From Candidatus Colicola coprequi (GTDB lineage: Bacteria > Bacteroidota > Bacteroidia > Bacteroidales > Paludibacteraceae): a stretch of DNA of 24,364 nt. Position numbers and translations under genes: made by a program. The stretch spans positions 1 to 24,364 of the forward strand of contig JAGHSR010000166.1 in assembly GCA_018065765.1 (NCBI GenBank), given 5' to 3'. This document shows positions 13,254 through 21,225 of the stretch, in pieces; position 1 is the stretch's first letter, and each line of letters begins with the position of its first letter. The notes beneath the pieces were generated by a model, which was given only the letters and a program-made list of their open reading frames with translations, made no database searches and was not told where the DNA came from.

Positions 13254-14588
13254 ATGCAAATCAAACAATCTGAAGTTAAAGACATGATGGCTGTGCTCAC
13301 TATGACCGTGGAGCCGGCAGATTATCAAGAAGAAGTTCAAAAAGAATTGAAAGAAATTCGCAAAAAAGCCAACATCCCCGGATTCCGCCCCGGCATGGTA
13401 CCTACCGGATTAGTTAAGAAAATGTATGGTAAAGGTGTGATGGCTGAAGTAATCAACAAGACTATCGGTGTTAAGTTGGGTGAGTATATCGAGGCAGAGA
13501 AACTGCAAGTGCTGGGCGATCCACTGCCTAATGAAGAATTGACCCCTGAGGTGGATTTTGATACCCAAGACACTTTCACATTTGCCTTTGATATCGCATT
13601 GGCTCCTGAGTTTGACGCCAACCTCAATGGTCGCAACAAGGTAACCGTTTACAACATCACCGTTACCGATGAGATGGTGCAAAACCAAGTGAACGCATAC
13701 GCAGAGCGCTTTGGTGACTACGTAGAAGCAGATGATGTCAAGGAAGGTGACGTACTGAAAGGACTCATGACTGAGCAAAAAGAGGGCGGTATCGTCAAAG
13801 AGAATGCGATGCTCAATCCTCAATACATTCAAGAGAAAAAATCACAAAAGTTATTCTTCGGTGCTAAGAAGGGAGATGTCATCACTTTCAATCCTATGAA
13901 AGCTTATAAGAGCGAAGTAGAAGTAGCGTCGATGTTGGATATCAAGAAAGAAGAAGCCAAAGAGTTGACCTCGGACTTTACCTTTGAAATCCAGAGTATC
14001 ACCCGCCACACAGCAGCTGCCGTAGATGGTGAGTTGTTCGCTAAAGTGTATGGCGAAAACAATATCAAAGACGAAGCTGATTTCCGCGCTAAAGTGAAAG
14101 CCGAAATAGAAGAGAATATGGCTGAGGATAGCAAATACAAGTTTGGGCTGGACATGAAGGCTACCATCATGAAGAAGATGGAAAAAATAGAAATGCCTGA
14201 AGCATTCTTGAAACGCTGGGTTAAAACCACCAACGACAAACTCACCGATGAGCAGTTGGAGAAAGAATTCCCACAAATGGTGGAAGAACTCAAGTGGCAT
14301 TTGGCTAAAGACCAGCTGATGAAGAAATATAACATCCAAGTGGAGAAAGAGGAAGTGGAAGCATACGCGAAAGAAGTTGCAAAAATGCAATTTATGCAAT
14401 ATGGTCTCATGCACGTGGAGGATCAGTACCTGACCAGCTTTGCTCAGGAGATGCTCAAGAAAGATGACCAACTGCGTGGTATCGTGGAGCGCGTAGCGGA
14501 AAACAAAATCTATGAAGCTCTCAAAGCTGTGGCTAAGATAGATGAACAAGCTATCAGCCACGAGGACTTCGGTAAGTTATTCAGTTGA
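13254..14588 (+). CDS. tig: Trigger factor chaperone
   Basis: Trigger factor binds at the ribosomal exit tunnel and shields nascent chains. The 444-residue protein shows the ribosome-binding domain with the signature NIPGFRPGMVPTGLVKKMYGKGV (about residues 40-62, usually GFRxGKxP), a poorly conserved PPIase-like domain (about 155-245) and a helical C-terminal chaperone domain rich in Lys/Glu. The Gly-Met-Val for the usual Gly-Lys-Val/Ala is typical of Bacteroidales as far as I know. It lies between typA and mpl with 25-base and 24-base gaps, likely in one transcript. Confidence 0.93.
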   Translation: MQIKQSEVKDMMAVLTMTVEPADYQEEVQKELKEIRKKANIPGFRPGMVPTGLVKKMYGKGVMAEVINKTIGVKLGEYIEAEKLQVLGDPLPNEELTPEVDFDTQDTFTFAFDIALAPEFDANLNGRNKVTVYNITVTDEMVQNQVNAYAERFGDYVEADDVKEGDVLKGLMTEQKEGGIVKENAMLNPQYIQEKKSQKLFFGAKKGDVITFNPMKAYKSEVEVASMLDIKKEEAKELTSDFTFEIQSITRHTAAAVDGELFAKVYGENNIKDEADFRAKVKAEIEENMAEDSKYKFGLDMKATIMKKMEKIEMPEAFLKRWVKTTNDKLTDEQLEKEFPQMVEELKWHLAKDQLMKKYNIQVEKEEVEAYAKEVAKMQFMQYGLMHVEDQYLTSFAQEMLKKDDQLRGIVERVAENKIYEALKAVAKIDEQAISHEDFGKLFS

Positions 14589-14612
14589 GAGAGTAGAGCG
14601 TAAAGATTAGAG

Positions 14613-15938
14613 ATGCGGATACATTTTATCGCCATAGGTGGCGCAGCCATGCACAATCTGGCAATGGCTGTAGCAAGCAAGCAGGGATATCACGTGACAG
14701 GGTCGGATGATGAGATATTCGACCCTGCCCTAACTCATCTTCGCAACGCAGGACTACTACCAGACCAAATGGGTTGGCATCCCGAACGTATCACACCGGA
14801 CATAGATGCCATCATACTCGGTATGCACGCTCGCGAGGACAATCCTGAATTAGTGCGCGCACGCGAGTTGGGAATCAAGATATACTCGTTTCCGGAGTAC
14901 CTGTATGAGCAAACCAAAGATAAGGTTCGCATCGTCATCGGTGGTAGTCACGGCAAAACCACTACCACCTCTATGATACTGCATGTACTAAAACATTTGG
15001 GTATAGAAGCGGACTATATGGTAGGGGCTCAGATAGAAGGCTTTGAGCGCATGGTTCGCCTAAGCGATACGGCTAAATATGCGGTGTTTGAGGGAGATGA
15101 GTATTTGACCAGCCCGCTGGATAGGCGTAGCAAATTCCTATGGTATCATCCGCATGTGGCCATCTTGACAGGCATTGCATGGGATCACATCAATGTATTC
15201 CCCACTTTCCCTCAATATGTAGATACGTTTCGTCAGTTTGTCAAAACGATAGAACAAACATTCATCTACTATGCCGGTGACGAGAATCTGCAAGTTTTGG
15301 CGAAGGAAGCCCAACAAAGCGGGCAAGCCTTGCAGATTCTTCCCTACCGCGAATACACAGGCGATGTGGAAATGCAGGTGTTTGGACGACACAACATGCA
15401 AAACATACAAGCTGCTTGCTTGGCATGTCAGGCTATAGGCATTCAGGCAGAAGATTTCTATCGCGAAATAGCCACTTTCACCGGTGCAAGCAACCGATTG
15501 GAGAAAATATGTGAGTACGGTAATTATGTTGCCTACAAAGATTTTGCCCATAGTCCATCCAAACTGCGTGCTACCGTCAATGCGGTACGTGAGCGCTATC
15601 CCAACAAACGTCTTGTGGCTTGTATGGAACTGCATACATTCTCTAGTCTGATGGCAGATTTCCTGCCTCAATACAAGGATTGCATGCAAGAGGCAGATGT
15701 GGCATACGTGTATTTCAACCCCAAAGTGATTGAACATAAACGCCTCTCTCCCATCACAAAAGAGGATGTAAAAAATGCCTTTGGCACAAATAATGTAGTT
15801 GTTTTTACAGAGAGCGAAGCTTTGCAGACAGAACTAAAAAAACAAAACTACGACAACACCGCCCTACTGATGATGTCGAGTGGAACGTTTGATGGAATAC
15901 AAATCAACGAGTTTGCTCGTTCATTGGCCAATAAATAA
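14613..15938 (+). CDS. mpl: Mpl, UDP-MurNAc : tripeptide ligase of peptidoglycan recycling
   Basis: This Mur ligase family member re-attaches recovered L-Ala-gamma-D-Glu-meso-DAP to UDP-MurNAc. The N-terminal Rossmann motif HFIAIGGAAMHNLA (4-17), the ATP loop GGSHGKTTTTS (110-120), the acidic motif EGDEYLTSPLDRRSKF near 160-175 and DHINVFPTFPQY near 192 fit Mpl better than MurC, as does the 441-residue length. The C-terminal domain has KDFAHSPSKLRATV. It is the third gene of the typA-led run; the deaminase follows after 9 bases. Confidence 0.9.
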   Translation: MRIHFIAIGGAAMHNLAMAVASKQGYHVTGSDDEIFDPALTHLRNAGLLPDQMGWHPERITPDIDAIILGMHAREDNPELVRARELGIKIYSFPEYLYEQTKDKVRIVIGGSHGKTTTTSMILHVLKHLGIEADYMVGAQIEGFERMVRLSDTAKYAVFEGDEYLTSPLDRRSKFLWYHPHVAILTGIAWDHINVFPTFPQYVDTFRQFVKTIEQTFIYYAGDENLQVLAKEAQQSGQALQILPYREYTGDVEMQVFGRHNMQNIQAACLACQAIGIQAEDFYREIATFTGASNRLEKICEYGNYVAYKDFAHSPSKLRATVNAVRERYPNKRLVACMELHTFSSLMADFLPQYKDCMQEADVAYVYFNPKVIEHKRLSPITKEDVKNAFGTNNVVVFTESEALQTELKKQNYDNTALLMMSSGTFDGIQINEFARSLANK

Positions 15939-15947
15939 ACCACAATT

Positions 15948-16367
15948 ATGGATAAACAACTACGTCGAGACTACTTGTATATGCGCATGGCTCGCACTTG
16001 GTCAGAAAATTCCTATTGCGAACGCCGCAAAGTGGGAGCCTTGCTGGTAAAAGACCAGATGATTATCTCTGATGGGTACAACGGTACTCCATCGGGATTT
16101 GAAAATCACTGCGAGGATGACAACAATACCAGTCTGCCCTATGTGCTGCATGCAGAGGCTAATGCCATCACCAAAGTAGCACGCAGTCACAACAGCAGCG
16201 ATGGTGCCACCCTCTATGTCACCACATCGCCCTGCATGGAATGCTCCAAACTCATCATACAATCCGGTATCAGACGCGTTGTTTATGGAGAAGCATACCG
16301 GATCATGGATGGCGTGGAACTGCTTCGTCGAGCAGGCATACAAGTGGACTATTTGCCGGAACCTTAA
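15948..16367 (+). CDS. dCMP deaminase-family protein
   Basis: The cytidine/deoxycytidylate deaminase fold is clear: the zinc and catalytic motif HAEANAI has H68 and E70, and PCMEC supplies C96 and C99. The substrate-side loop GYNGTPSGFENHCE (about 43-56) is typical of deoxycytidylate deaminases and ComE-type homologues. The 139-residue length fits. The likely role is making dUMP for thymidylate synthesis. It lies between mpl and the S41 protease with short gaps. Confidence 0.92.
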   Translation: MDKQLRRDYLYMRMARTWSENSYCERRKVGALLVKDQMIISDGYNGTPSGFENHCEDDNNTSLPYVLHAEANAITKVARSHNSSDGATLYVTTSPCMECSKLIIQSGIRRVVYGEAYRIMDGVELLRRAGIQVDYLPEP

Positions 16368-16379
16368 AAACTTTAAGAT

Positions 16380-17996
16380 ATGAAAAAGTACATTCTTCCA
16401 TCTGTAACCATCGTGTGTTTATTGGTGGGTTTTTTGATAGGAAACGCCATTAGCAACAAGGCTAATGCTCAGCGTTTTTATATTCAGAATGGTCAATTGT
16501 TTTCACAGCCAGATAGCAAAATAGACCAGCTGCTTCTACTCATGCAACGCCTGTATGTGGACGAATTGGATTTGGATAGTATAACCGAGGAGGCTGTACG
16601 GGATGTAGTAAGCAAACTGGATCCTCACTCTGCGTATATACCCAAAGAAGACCTTGAGATGGTTAACTCAGAGTTGTCCGCCTCCTTCTCCGGTATAGGG
16701 GTACAATTTAATATCCAAAACGACACCGTGAATATAGTGGCTGTTATCCCCGGTGGTCCAAGTGAACACGTAGGCCTACTGGCAGGTGACAAGATAATAG
16801 AAGTAGATGACTCCGTATTCGTAGGCAATCGCATCAACAACGAGCGCGTGATGCACACCCTGCGCGGAGAAAAAGGAACTAAGGTTAAACTGGGAGTAGT
16901 TCGCTACGGAACACCGGAGACACTCTATTACACAGTAACGCGCGGAGATATACCTGTTCATTCCATCGATGCCAAGTTTATTTGGGACAGTGAGCATGGC
17001 GGCAAGGTGGGTTTTGTTCGTGTCAACAAATTCGGTCAGAACACCTACGATGAGTTTATTAGCGCACTGGGAGTACTTCGCGGTCAAGGGGCTACATCTT
17101 TTATCATTGACTTGCGTGAAAATTCCGGAGGATTTATGGATCAAGCCATCAAGATGGCCAATGAGTTTTTGGACGCTGGCGATATGATAGTTTATTCAGA
17201 AGGTCGCTCTTATCCGCGATTTGAAGCCAAAGCCAACGGAACCGGTCGTTTCCGTGATGTGCCTCTCATTGTGTTGATAGACAACTTCTCTGCATCCGCC
17301 AGTGAGATTTTTGCGGGAGCAATGCAGGACAACGATCGCGCTACCATCATCGGTCGTCGCTCATTTGGCAAGGGACTGGTTCAACAACAAATGCCATTCT
17401 CCGACGGTAGCGCTATTCGTCTAACCGTAGCTCGTTACTACACTCCCTCCGGTCGCTGCATACAAAAGCCGTACTCCATGGGAAAACAGGAAGACTATGA
17501 GAAGGACATCATCGACCGTTACGAACACGGCGAATTTTTCTCAGCAGACAGTATTCATTACAGCGACACAACCCTCTACTACACCAAACAAGGGCGTGTG
17601 GTTAGAGGTGGAGGCGGTATCATGCCGGATATATTTGTAGGTCGCGACACCTCGCTCTATACCGCTTATTTCAACCGAGTGGCAAATCGTGCTTACACCT
17701 ATCAGTTTGCATATCAATACACCGACAAGCACCGCAAACAACTGGAACAATTCAAAAATTGGCGTTCACTGGAGTCGTATCTCAATCAAGCCAATTGGTT
17801 GCCTGAGTTTGTGGCGTACTGTAAGGACAAAGGTGTTGAACCGGACGAGAAACAAATAGCCATATCCAAACCTTTGATACAGCGATTGATTAACGCCTAT
17901 ATTGTTCGTAATATCTTAGGGGATGATGGATTCTTCCCACTATTTGAACGGGATGATGAGATATCGCAAAAGGCAATACAATACCTAACCAAATAA
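16380..17996 (+). CDS. S41-family C-terminal processing protease with PDZ domain
   Basis: The 538-residue protease begins with an uncleaved-looking membrane anchor or signal (residues 4-24), so it should act in the periplasm. A PDZ domain spans about 95-185 (GIGVQF, GGPSEHVGLLAGDKIIEVDD). The catalytic domain has S306 in FSASASEIFAGAMQ and K331 in RRSFGKGLVQQ; the 25-residue spacing equals the Ser430-Lys455 pair of E. coli Prc. About 180 residues follow the catalytic core. It is the last gene of the typA-led run, and faces the HIT gene. Confidence 0.93.
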   Translation: MKKYILPSVTIVCLLVGFLIGNAISNKANAQRFYIQNGQLFSQPDSKIDQLLLLMQRLYVDELDLDSITEEAVRDVVSKLDPHSAYIPKEDLEMVNSELSASFSGIGVQFNIQNDTVNIVAVIPGGPSEHVGLLAGDKIIEVDDSVFVGNRINNERVMHTLRGEKGTKVKLGVVRYGTPETLYYTVTRGDIPVHSIDAKFIWDSEHGGKVGFVRVNKFGQNTYDEFISALGVLRGQGATSFIIDLRENSGGFMDQAIKMANEFLDAGDMIVYSEGRSYPRFEAKANGTGRFRDVPLIVLIDNFSASASEIFAGAMQDNDRATIIGRRSFGKGLVQQQMPFSDGSAIRLTVARYYTPSGRCIQKPYSMGKQEDYEKDIIDRYEHGEFFSADSIHYSDTTLYYTKQGRVVRGGGGIMPDIFVGRDTSLYTAYFNRVANRAYTYQFAYQYTDKHRKQLEQFKNWRSLESYLNQANWLPEFVAYCKDKGVEPDEKQIAISKPLIQRLINAYIVRNILGDDGFFPLFERDDEISQKAIQYLTK

Positions 17997-18068
17997 GTTT
18001 TGAGAAAAGCCTTGTGTCGTAAACGCACCATCTCCCATCGTTTCACATCTCTCGAAGAAAAGAGTTAA

Positions 18069-18103
18069 CAAAAAAATAGACCCTGCATCATACAGGGTCT
18101 ATT
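18069..18103 (-). terminator. Intrinsic terminator of the greA-HIT unit, overlapping the HIT stop
   Basis: AATAGACCCTG (18075-18085) pairs over 11 bases with CAGGGTCTATT (18093-18103) around a seven-base loop. On the minus strand the stem is followed by seven or more T residues. The stop codon (18088-18090) lies in the loop, so the last codons (Ile-Asp-Pro-Val) are part of the hairpin. On the plus strand there is no T-run, so it does not serve the S41 gene. Confidence 0.85.
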
Positions 18104-18495
18104 GCTTGTGCTATGGAGTTGGCCACGGAAGCCATCTCATCGGCCGTTAGTTGCAGTTTGGTGTTGGCAAAATTCAGATCGCCCTCTTTATTCAACGGAA
18201 CCAAGTGCACGTGGACATGGTTGACTTCCATTCCCAAAACAGCAACTCCCACACGTTTGCAACCGGTAGCCTGTTTGATACCTTGGGCTACACGTTTAGC
18301 AAAAACCATCAGACCACTCAAAACATCGTCGTCCAAATCGAAAATATAGTCTGCCTCCGGTTCAGGCAATTTGGGTACGACCAAGGTGTGACCCTTTTTT
18401 AGGGGATTGATATCCAAAAAAGCATAGTAGTGCTCGTCTTCTGCCACCTTGTAGCTGGGGATTTCACCATTGATAATGCGCGTAAATAGTGTCAT
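18088..18495 (-). CDS. HIT-family nucleotide hydrolase/transferase
   Basis: The 135-residue protein has the histidine triad HVHVHLVP (H93, H95, H97) and the N-terminal LFTRIINGEIPSYKVAEDE typical of Hint-like HIT proteins, which cleave purine nucleoside phosphoramidates and related adenylyl compounds. The physiological substrate is unknown. It follows greA by 14 bases in the same transcript. Confidence 0.93.
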   Translation of the reverse strand: MTLFTRIINGEIPSYKVAEDEHYYAFLDINPLKKGHTLVVPKLPEPEADYIFDLDDDVLSGLMVFAKRVAQGIKQATGCKRVGVAVLGMEVNHVHVHLVPLNKEGDLNFANTKLQLTADEMASVANSIAQAIDPV

Positions 18496-18509
18496 GGTAG
18501 TGGGGCGGT

Positions 18510-18980
18510 TTAAATAGAAATTTCCAATATCTCAAATTTCATCGTACCGGCAGGCACGTTGACTTCGGCTATTTCTCCCACTTTCTTACCCATCAAGCCT
18601 TTAGCGATTGGCGTGGTGACGGCAATCTTGCCTGACATGATATCAGCTTCACCTTCCGTAACCAGTTGATACGTCTTCTCTTGATTGTTTCTTAGGTTCT
18701 TGACACGTACCTTGGTCAATATCTGCACCTCATCGGTTTTGATAGTACTTTCGTCAATGATGCGGGCATCCATGATTTTTGCCTTCAGCATGGCGATTTT
18801 GCTTTCCAAATGTCCCTGCTCCTCCTTGGCTGCATCGTACTCAGCATTTTCACTCAAGTCTCCCTTATCACGAGCTTCAGCGATAGCAGCTATCACGCGT
18901 GGACGCTCTGTCCCCTCTAAAAATTGCAGTTCATCTTTTAGTTTCTGCAGTCCATCTGCAGTCATATACGTTGTTGCCAT
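18510..18980 (-). CDS. greA: Transcript cleavage factor GreA
   Basis: GreA enters the RNA polymerase secondary channel and stimulates cleavage of backtracked RNA. The 156 residues show the coiled-coil hairpin with the acidic tip (D-KGDLSENAEYDAAKEEQGHLE, about 37-58, with D and E at the tip) and the C-terminal FKBP-like domain ending PAGTMKFEILEI. The length is normal. The gene is read from a promoter at 19143-19174 through a leader with two terminator-like hairpins. Confidence 0.96.
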   Translation of the reverse strand: MATTYMTADGLQKLKDELQFLEGTERPRVIAAIAEARDKGDLSENAEYDAAKEEQGHLESKIAMLKAKIMDARIIDESTIKTDEVQILTKVRVKNLRNNQEKTYQLVTEGEADIMSGKIAVTTPIAKGLMGKKVGEIAEVNVPAGTMKFEILEISI

Positions 18981-19026
18981 TATATAATGAATTTTATGTT
19001 TTTCTTGTGTTCATAATCTGACCGCT

Positions 19027-19047
19027 AAAAAAAGGGGATAACACCCC
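19027..19047 (-). terminator. Second, weaker terminator-like hairpin in the greA leader
   Basis: On the minus strand GGGG (plus-strand 19044-19047) pairs with CCCC (19034-19037) around a six-base loop and is followed by seven T residues (19033-19027). The stem has only four pairs, so termination strength is doubtful. It lies about 47 bases before the greA start. Confidence 0.45.
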
Positions 19048-19064
19048 GCTGCGGCTGTTTTGGC

Positions 19065-19097
19065 AAAAACATCAGGAAACTTCACAGCCTCCTGATG
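19065..19097 (-). terminator. First terminator-like hairpin in the greA leader
   Basis: On the minus strand CATCAGGA (19097-19090) pairs with TCCTGATG (19077-19070) over eight bases with a 12-base loop and is followed by five T residues (19069-19065). It lies downstream of the greA promoter and could end a small RNA, stop read-through from tatD, or act as an attenuator. A nine-codon frame MASGGCEVS overlaps it on the minus strand (start 19101). Confidence 0.55.
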
Positions 19098-19142
19098 CCA
19101 TTAAACCTAAACCTTAACTATGAAAATTTTTGTTTTCGGTGA

Positions 19143-19174
19143 CAAAGGTACTGCTTTTTTAATAACTGAGCAAA
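19143..19174 (-). promoter_or_regulatory. Promoter of the greA-HIT unit
   Basis: Minus-strand TTTG (plus-strand CAAA, 19171-19174), 20 bases, then TACCTTTG (plus-strand CAAAGGTA, 19143-19150). It lies 42 bases after the tatD stop, so tatD transcripts would run into the same leader hairpins. Confidence 0.75.
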
Positions 19175-19216
19175 TTTTAGATTAAAAAAAAACGTTTTGC
19201 AAGCATTTTTTGTTCA

Positions 19217-19984
19217 TTATTTGATTGTTTTGAACAAAATGTATGCATTTTCGGTTGTAATTTCGTCTATATGCTCAGCGGTAGTACCATATATTTCTGC
19301 CAACATATCCCTCACAAAACTCATCCATCGGCTTTCGTTGCGTTCGCCTCGATGAGGTACAGGAGCCATATATGGTGCGTCCGTTTCCAAAACAATGCGT
19401 TCCAGAGGTATAGATGCTAAATGTTCCTTGAGTTTGCAATTCTTGAAGGTCAGTACGCCGCCTATCCCCAAGTAGTAGCCCATTTTCACAATCTGTTTTG
19501 CCGTTTCATTACTGCCACTGAAACAATGCATTACCCCTGTCACCTGCGGGAACTCGCGCAGGATAGCAAGACTATCCTCGGTGGCATCGCGACTGTGTAT
19601 CATCACGGGCAGTTTCCTCTGTTCAGCCCAGCGCATCTGCTCACGAAAGGCGAACTGCTGTTCCTCACGAAAGGTGGTATCAAAATGATAATCCAGTCCA
19701 ATCTCACCGATAGCGATGTGTTCGGACGATAGCGCAGCGTGCAAAACAGCTAACTGCTCACGGTAATCTTCTTTAACATTTTCCGGATGCAACCCGATGG
19801 CAGGATAGAGGTAGCCGGGATACTTGCGGCACACATCAAGCACAGGTTGTATCGAAGTGACATCCACACCGGGAACAAGAATCTTTTCCACACCGGCTTG
19901 CTGCTGACAATGGATGAAAGTATCTAATCCCTCCTGACATGCGATATACTGAGGGTCGTCTATATGGCAATGGGTGTCTATCAT
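19217..19984 (-). CDS. tatD: TatD-family metal-dependent hydrolase
   Basis: TatD proteins are TIM-barrel nucleases (3'-5' DNase/RNase activity in characterised members). The 255 residues carry the metal ligands: H5 and H7 in DTHCHID, E94 in IGEIGLDYH, H130 in MIHSRDA, H153 in MHCFSG and D202 in LETDAPYM. Its ATG overlaps the queA stop (ATGA, 19981-19984), so translation is coupled. Confidence 0.95.
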   Translation of the reverse strand: MIDTHCHIDDPQYIACQEGLDTFIHCQQQAGVEKILVPGVDVTSIQPVLDVCRKYPGYLYPAIGLHPENVKEDYREQLAVLHAALSSEHIAIGEIGLDYHFDTTFREEQQFAFREQMRWAEQRKLPVMIHSRDATEDSLAILREFPQVTGVMHCFSGSNETAKQIVKMGYYLGIGGVLTFKNCKLKEHLASIPLERIVLETDAPYMAPVPHRGERNESRWMSFVRDMLAEIYGTTAEHIDEITTENAYILFKTIK

Positions 19985-21141
19985 CGTCTAAACAAAATAC
20001 TCGAATCTCCGTAACTGAGGAAACGAAACTCGTGGGTCAGGGCATAGTCGTAGATGGTATGCCAATCCCCTTTGACAAACGCACTCACAAGGAGAAGCAG
20101 AGTGGATTTGGGTTGGTGAAAATTGGTAATTAACTGATCCACAACGCGAAACTCATATCCCGGTTTAATCATAATCTGCGTTTCGGCATGCAGGGTGTCT
20201 TGGTGTGTTTGGTCTAAATAATCCAAGATCGATTGTAGGGCATCTTCGGTTGTGATTGTATATTTTTGCTCATAGGGGGCAAATTGGGGTACGTGTTCCA
20301 CATGTAAAGCTCCAATATAGTACAAGCTTTCCAAGGTGCGCATGGAGGTAGTGCCGACGGCTACAATATGACCTAAGTTGGATTTTATTTGTTCGATTGT
20401 CGATTTAGGTACGGAAATGATTTCCGTGTGCATCGTATGTTCGTTGGCATCTTCGGTCTTTACCGGTTGGAATGTACCTGCTCCCACATGCAAGGTCAGT
20501 TCGGTGGTTTGTATTCCTTTGCGTCTGAGATTGTCCAGCACTTGTTCCGTAAAGTGCAAGCCGGCAGTTGGTGCTGCCACCGAACCTTTGATACGTGAAT
20601 AAACAGTTTGGTATGTCGTCTTGTCCGACTCCTCGGTAGCGCGATTCAGGTACGGGGGAATAGGCAGTTCGCCCAGTTGGTCTAAAATCTCGGCGAAGGA
20701 CAGCGTTTCATCGTCCCATGTAAATCGGACTGCGTGTGTATTGCCTGTGCTGCTGAGCCGTTCGGCATAGAGTGGTCCTACTTGCAAGCGACCTGTTTTC
20801 CATTTCTTGAGGTTTCCTATCATACACTTCCACACACAACCGCAGGTGCTACCCAAATTCAACTGATAATCGTGTGGTTCGATGGGTTCAAGGCAAAAAA
20901 CCTCTATACGCGACCCTGTAGATTTATGAAACACCAGTCGCGCTTGTATCACGCGCGTGTTATTATATATAAGGAGTGAGCCGGATGGTATGTAGTCGCC
21001 TATATGGTAAAATCTATCCTCTGAGACCATGCCGTCTCTATAGATGAGCAATTTGCTATGGTCACGCTCAGCCAAGGGATATTTGGCAATGCGCTCGTCG
21101 GGTAAGGGATAATTATAGTCGTTAATCAAAAGTTTTTCCAT
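19981..21141 (-). CDS. queA: QueA-like S-adenosylmethionine:tRNA ribosyltransferase-isomerase, long form
   Basis: QueA moves the ribosyl part of S-adenosylmethionine to 7-aminomethyl-7-deazaguanine in tRNA, making epoxyqueuosine. I start at the ATG at 21141 (MEKLLINDYNYPLPDERIAKYPL), which matches homologues; the frame extends further but over the promoter. Motifs include YNNTRVIQARL, TAGLHFTEQVL, HVGAGTFQPV and NFHQPKSTLLLLVSAF. At 386 residues it is longer than the usual 340-350, with an insert near residues 88-120 (EVFCLEPIEP, CGCVWKCMIGNLKKWKTG) that I recall from a longer Bacteroidota paralogue. Whether this or another copy makes queuosine is not settled. Confidence 0.88.
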   Translation of the reverse strand: MEKLLINDYNYPLPDERIAKYPLAERDHSKLLIYRDGMVSEDRFYHIGDYIPSGSLLIYNNTRVIQARLVFHKSTGSRIEVFCLEPIEPHDYQLNLGSTCGCVWKCMIGNLKKWKTGRLQVGPLYAERLSSTGNTHAVRFTWDDETLSFAEILDQLGELPIPPYLNRATEESDKTTYQTVYSRIKGSVAAPTAGLHFTEQVLDNLRRKGIQTTELTLHVGAGTFQPVKTEDANEHTMHTEIISVPKSTIEQIKSNLGHIVAVGTTSMRTLESLYYIGALHVEHVPQFAPYEQKYTITTEDALQSILDYLDQTHQDTLHAETQIMIKPGYEFRVVDQLITNFHQPKSTLLLLVSAFVKGDWHTIYDYALTHEFRFLSYGDSSILFRR

Positions 21142-21150
21142 AAGTGGCGG

Positions 21151-21181
21151 CAAAATTACAAAATAATTTTGACATATCAAA
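21151..21181 (-). promoter_or_regulatory. Promoter of queA-tatD, nearly leaderless
   Basis: Minus-strand TTTG (plus-strand CAAA, 21178-21181), 19 bases, then TAATTTTG (plus-strand CAAAATTA, 21151-21158). The expected start is near 21145, only a few bases before the queA ATG at 21141. It overlaps the udk promoter on the other strand. Confidence 0.65.
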
Positions 21182-21198
21182 AAAAAATCCTACCTTTG
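21168..21198 (+). promoter_or_regulatory. Promoter of udk and the chromate transporter pair
   Basis: TTTG at 21168-21171, 19 bases, and TACCTTTG at 21191-21198. Its -33 box lies between the -7 and -33 boxes of the divergent queA promoter, so the two promoters share about 14 bases and polymerase binding at one may exclude the other. Confidence 0.75.
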
Positions 21199-21225
21199 TC
21201 GTCCGAACTCAAACATGCATCATTT

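Larger units (their letters stand above)
18981..19137 (-). promoter_or_regulatory. Long greA leader, possible small RNA or attenuator
   Basis: Between the predicted start near 19137 and the greA ATG at 18980 lies a leader of about 157 bases. It contains a GGTTTA direct repeat (GGTTTAGGTTTA), a possible nine-residue leader peptide, and two successive hairpin/T-run structures (19065-19097 and 19027-19047). No second promoter with TAnnTTTG is visible after the hairpins. The layout resembles an attenuated leader or a short RNA of 70-110 bases; no known family was recognised by eye. Confidence 0.4.

Noticed and set aside
13851..14561. 236-codon minus-strand frame opposite tig
   Set aside because: It is a shadow of the Lys/Glu-rich trigger factor code, giving Phe/Leu/His-rich nonsense on the other strand; no start signal or domain.
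15138..15737. 199-codon minus-strand frame opposite mpl
   Set aside because: It lies wholly within a well-conserved gene, lacks a promoter and shows no recognisable motif.
21142..21225. Upstream extensions of QueA (to 21180) and Udk (to 21169)
   Set aside because: Both would translate the overlapping divergent promoter region, and homologues begin at the internal ATGs.
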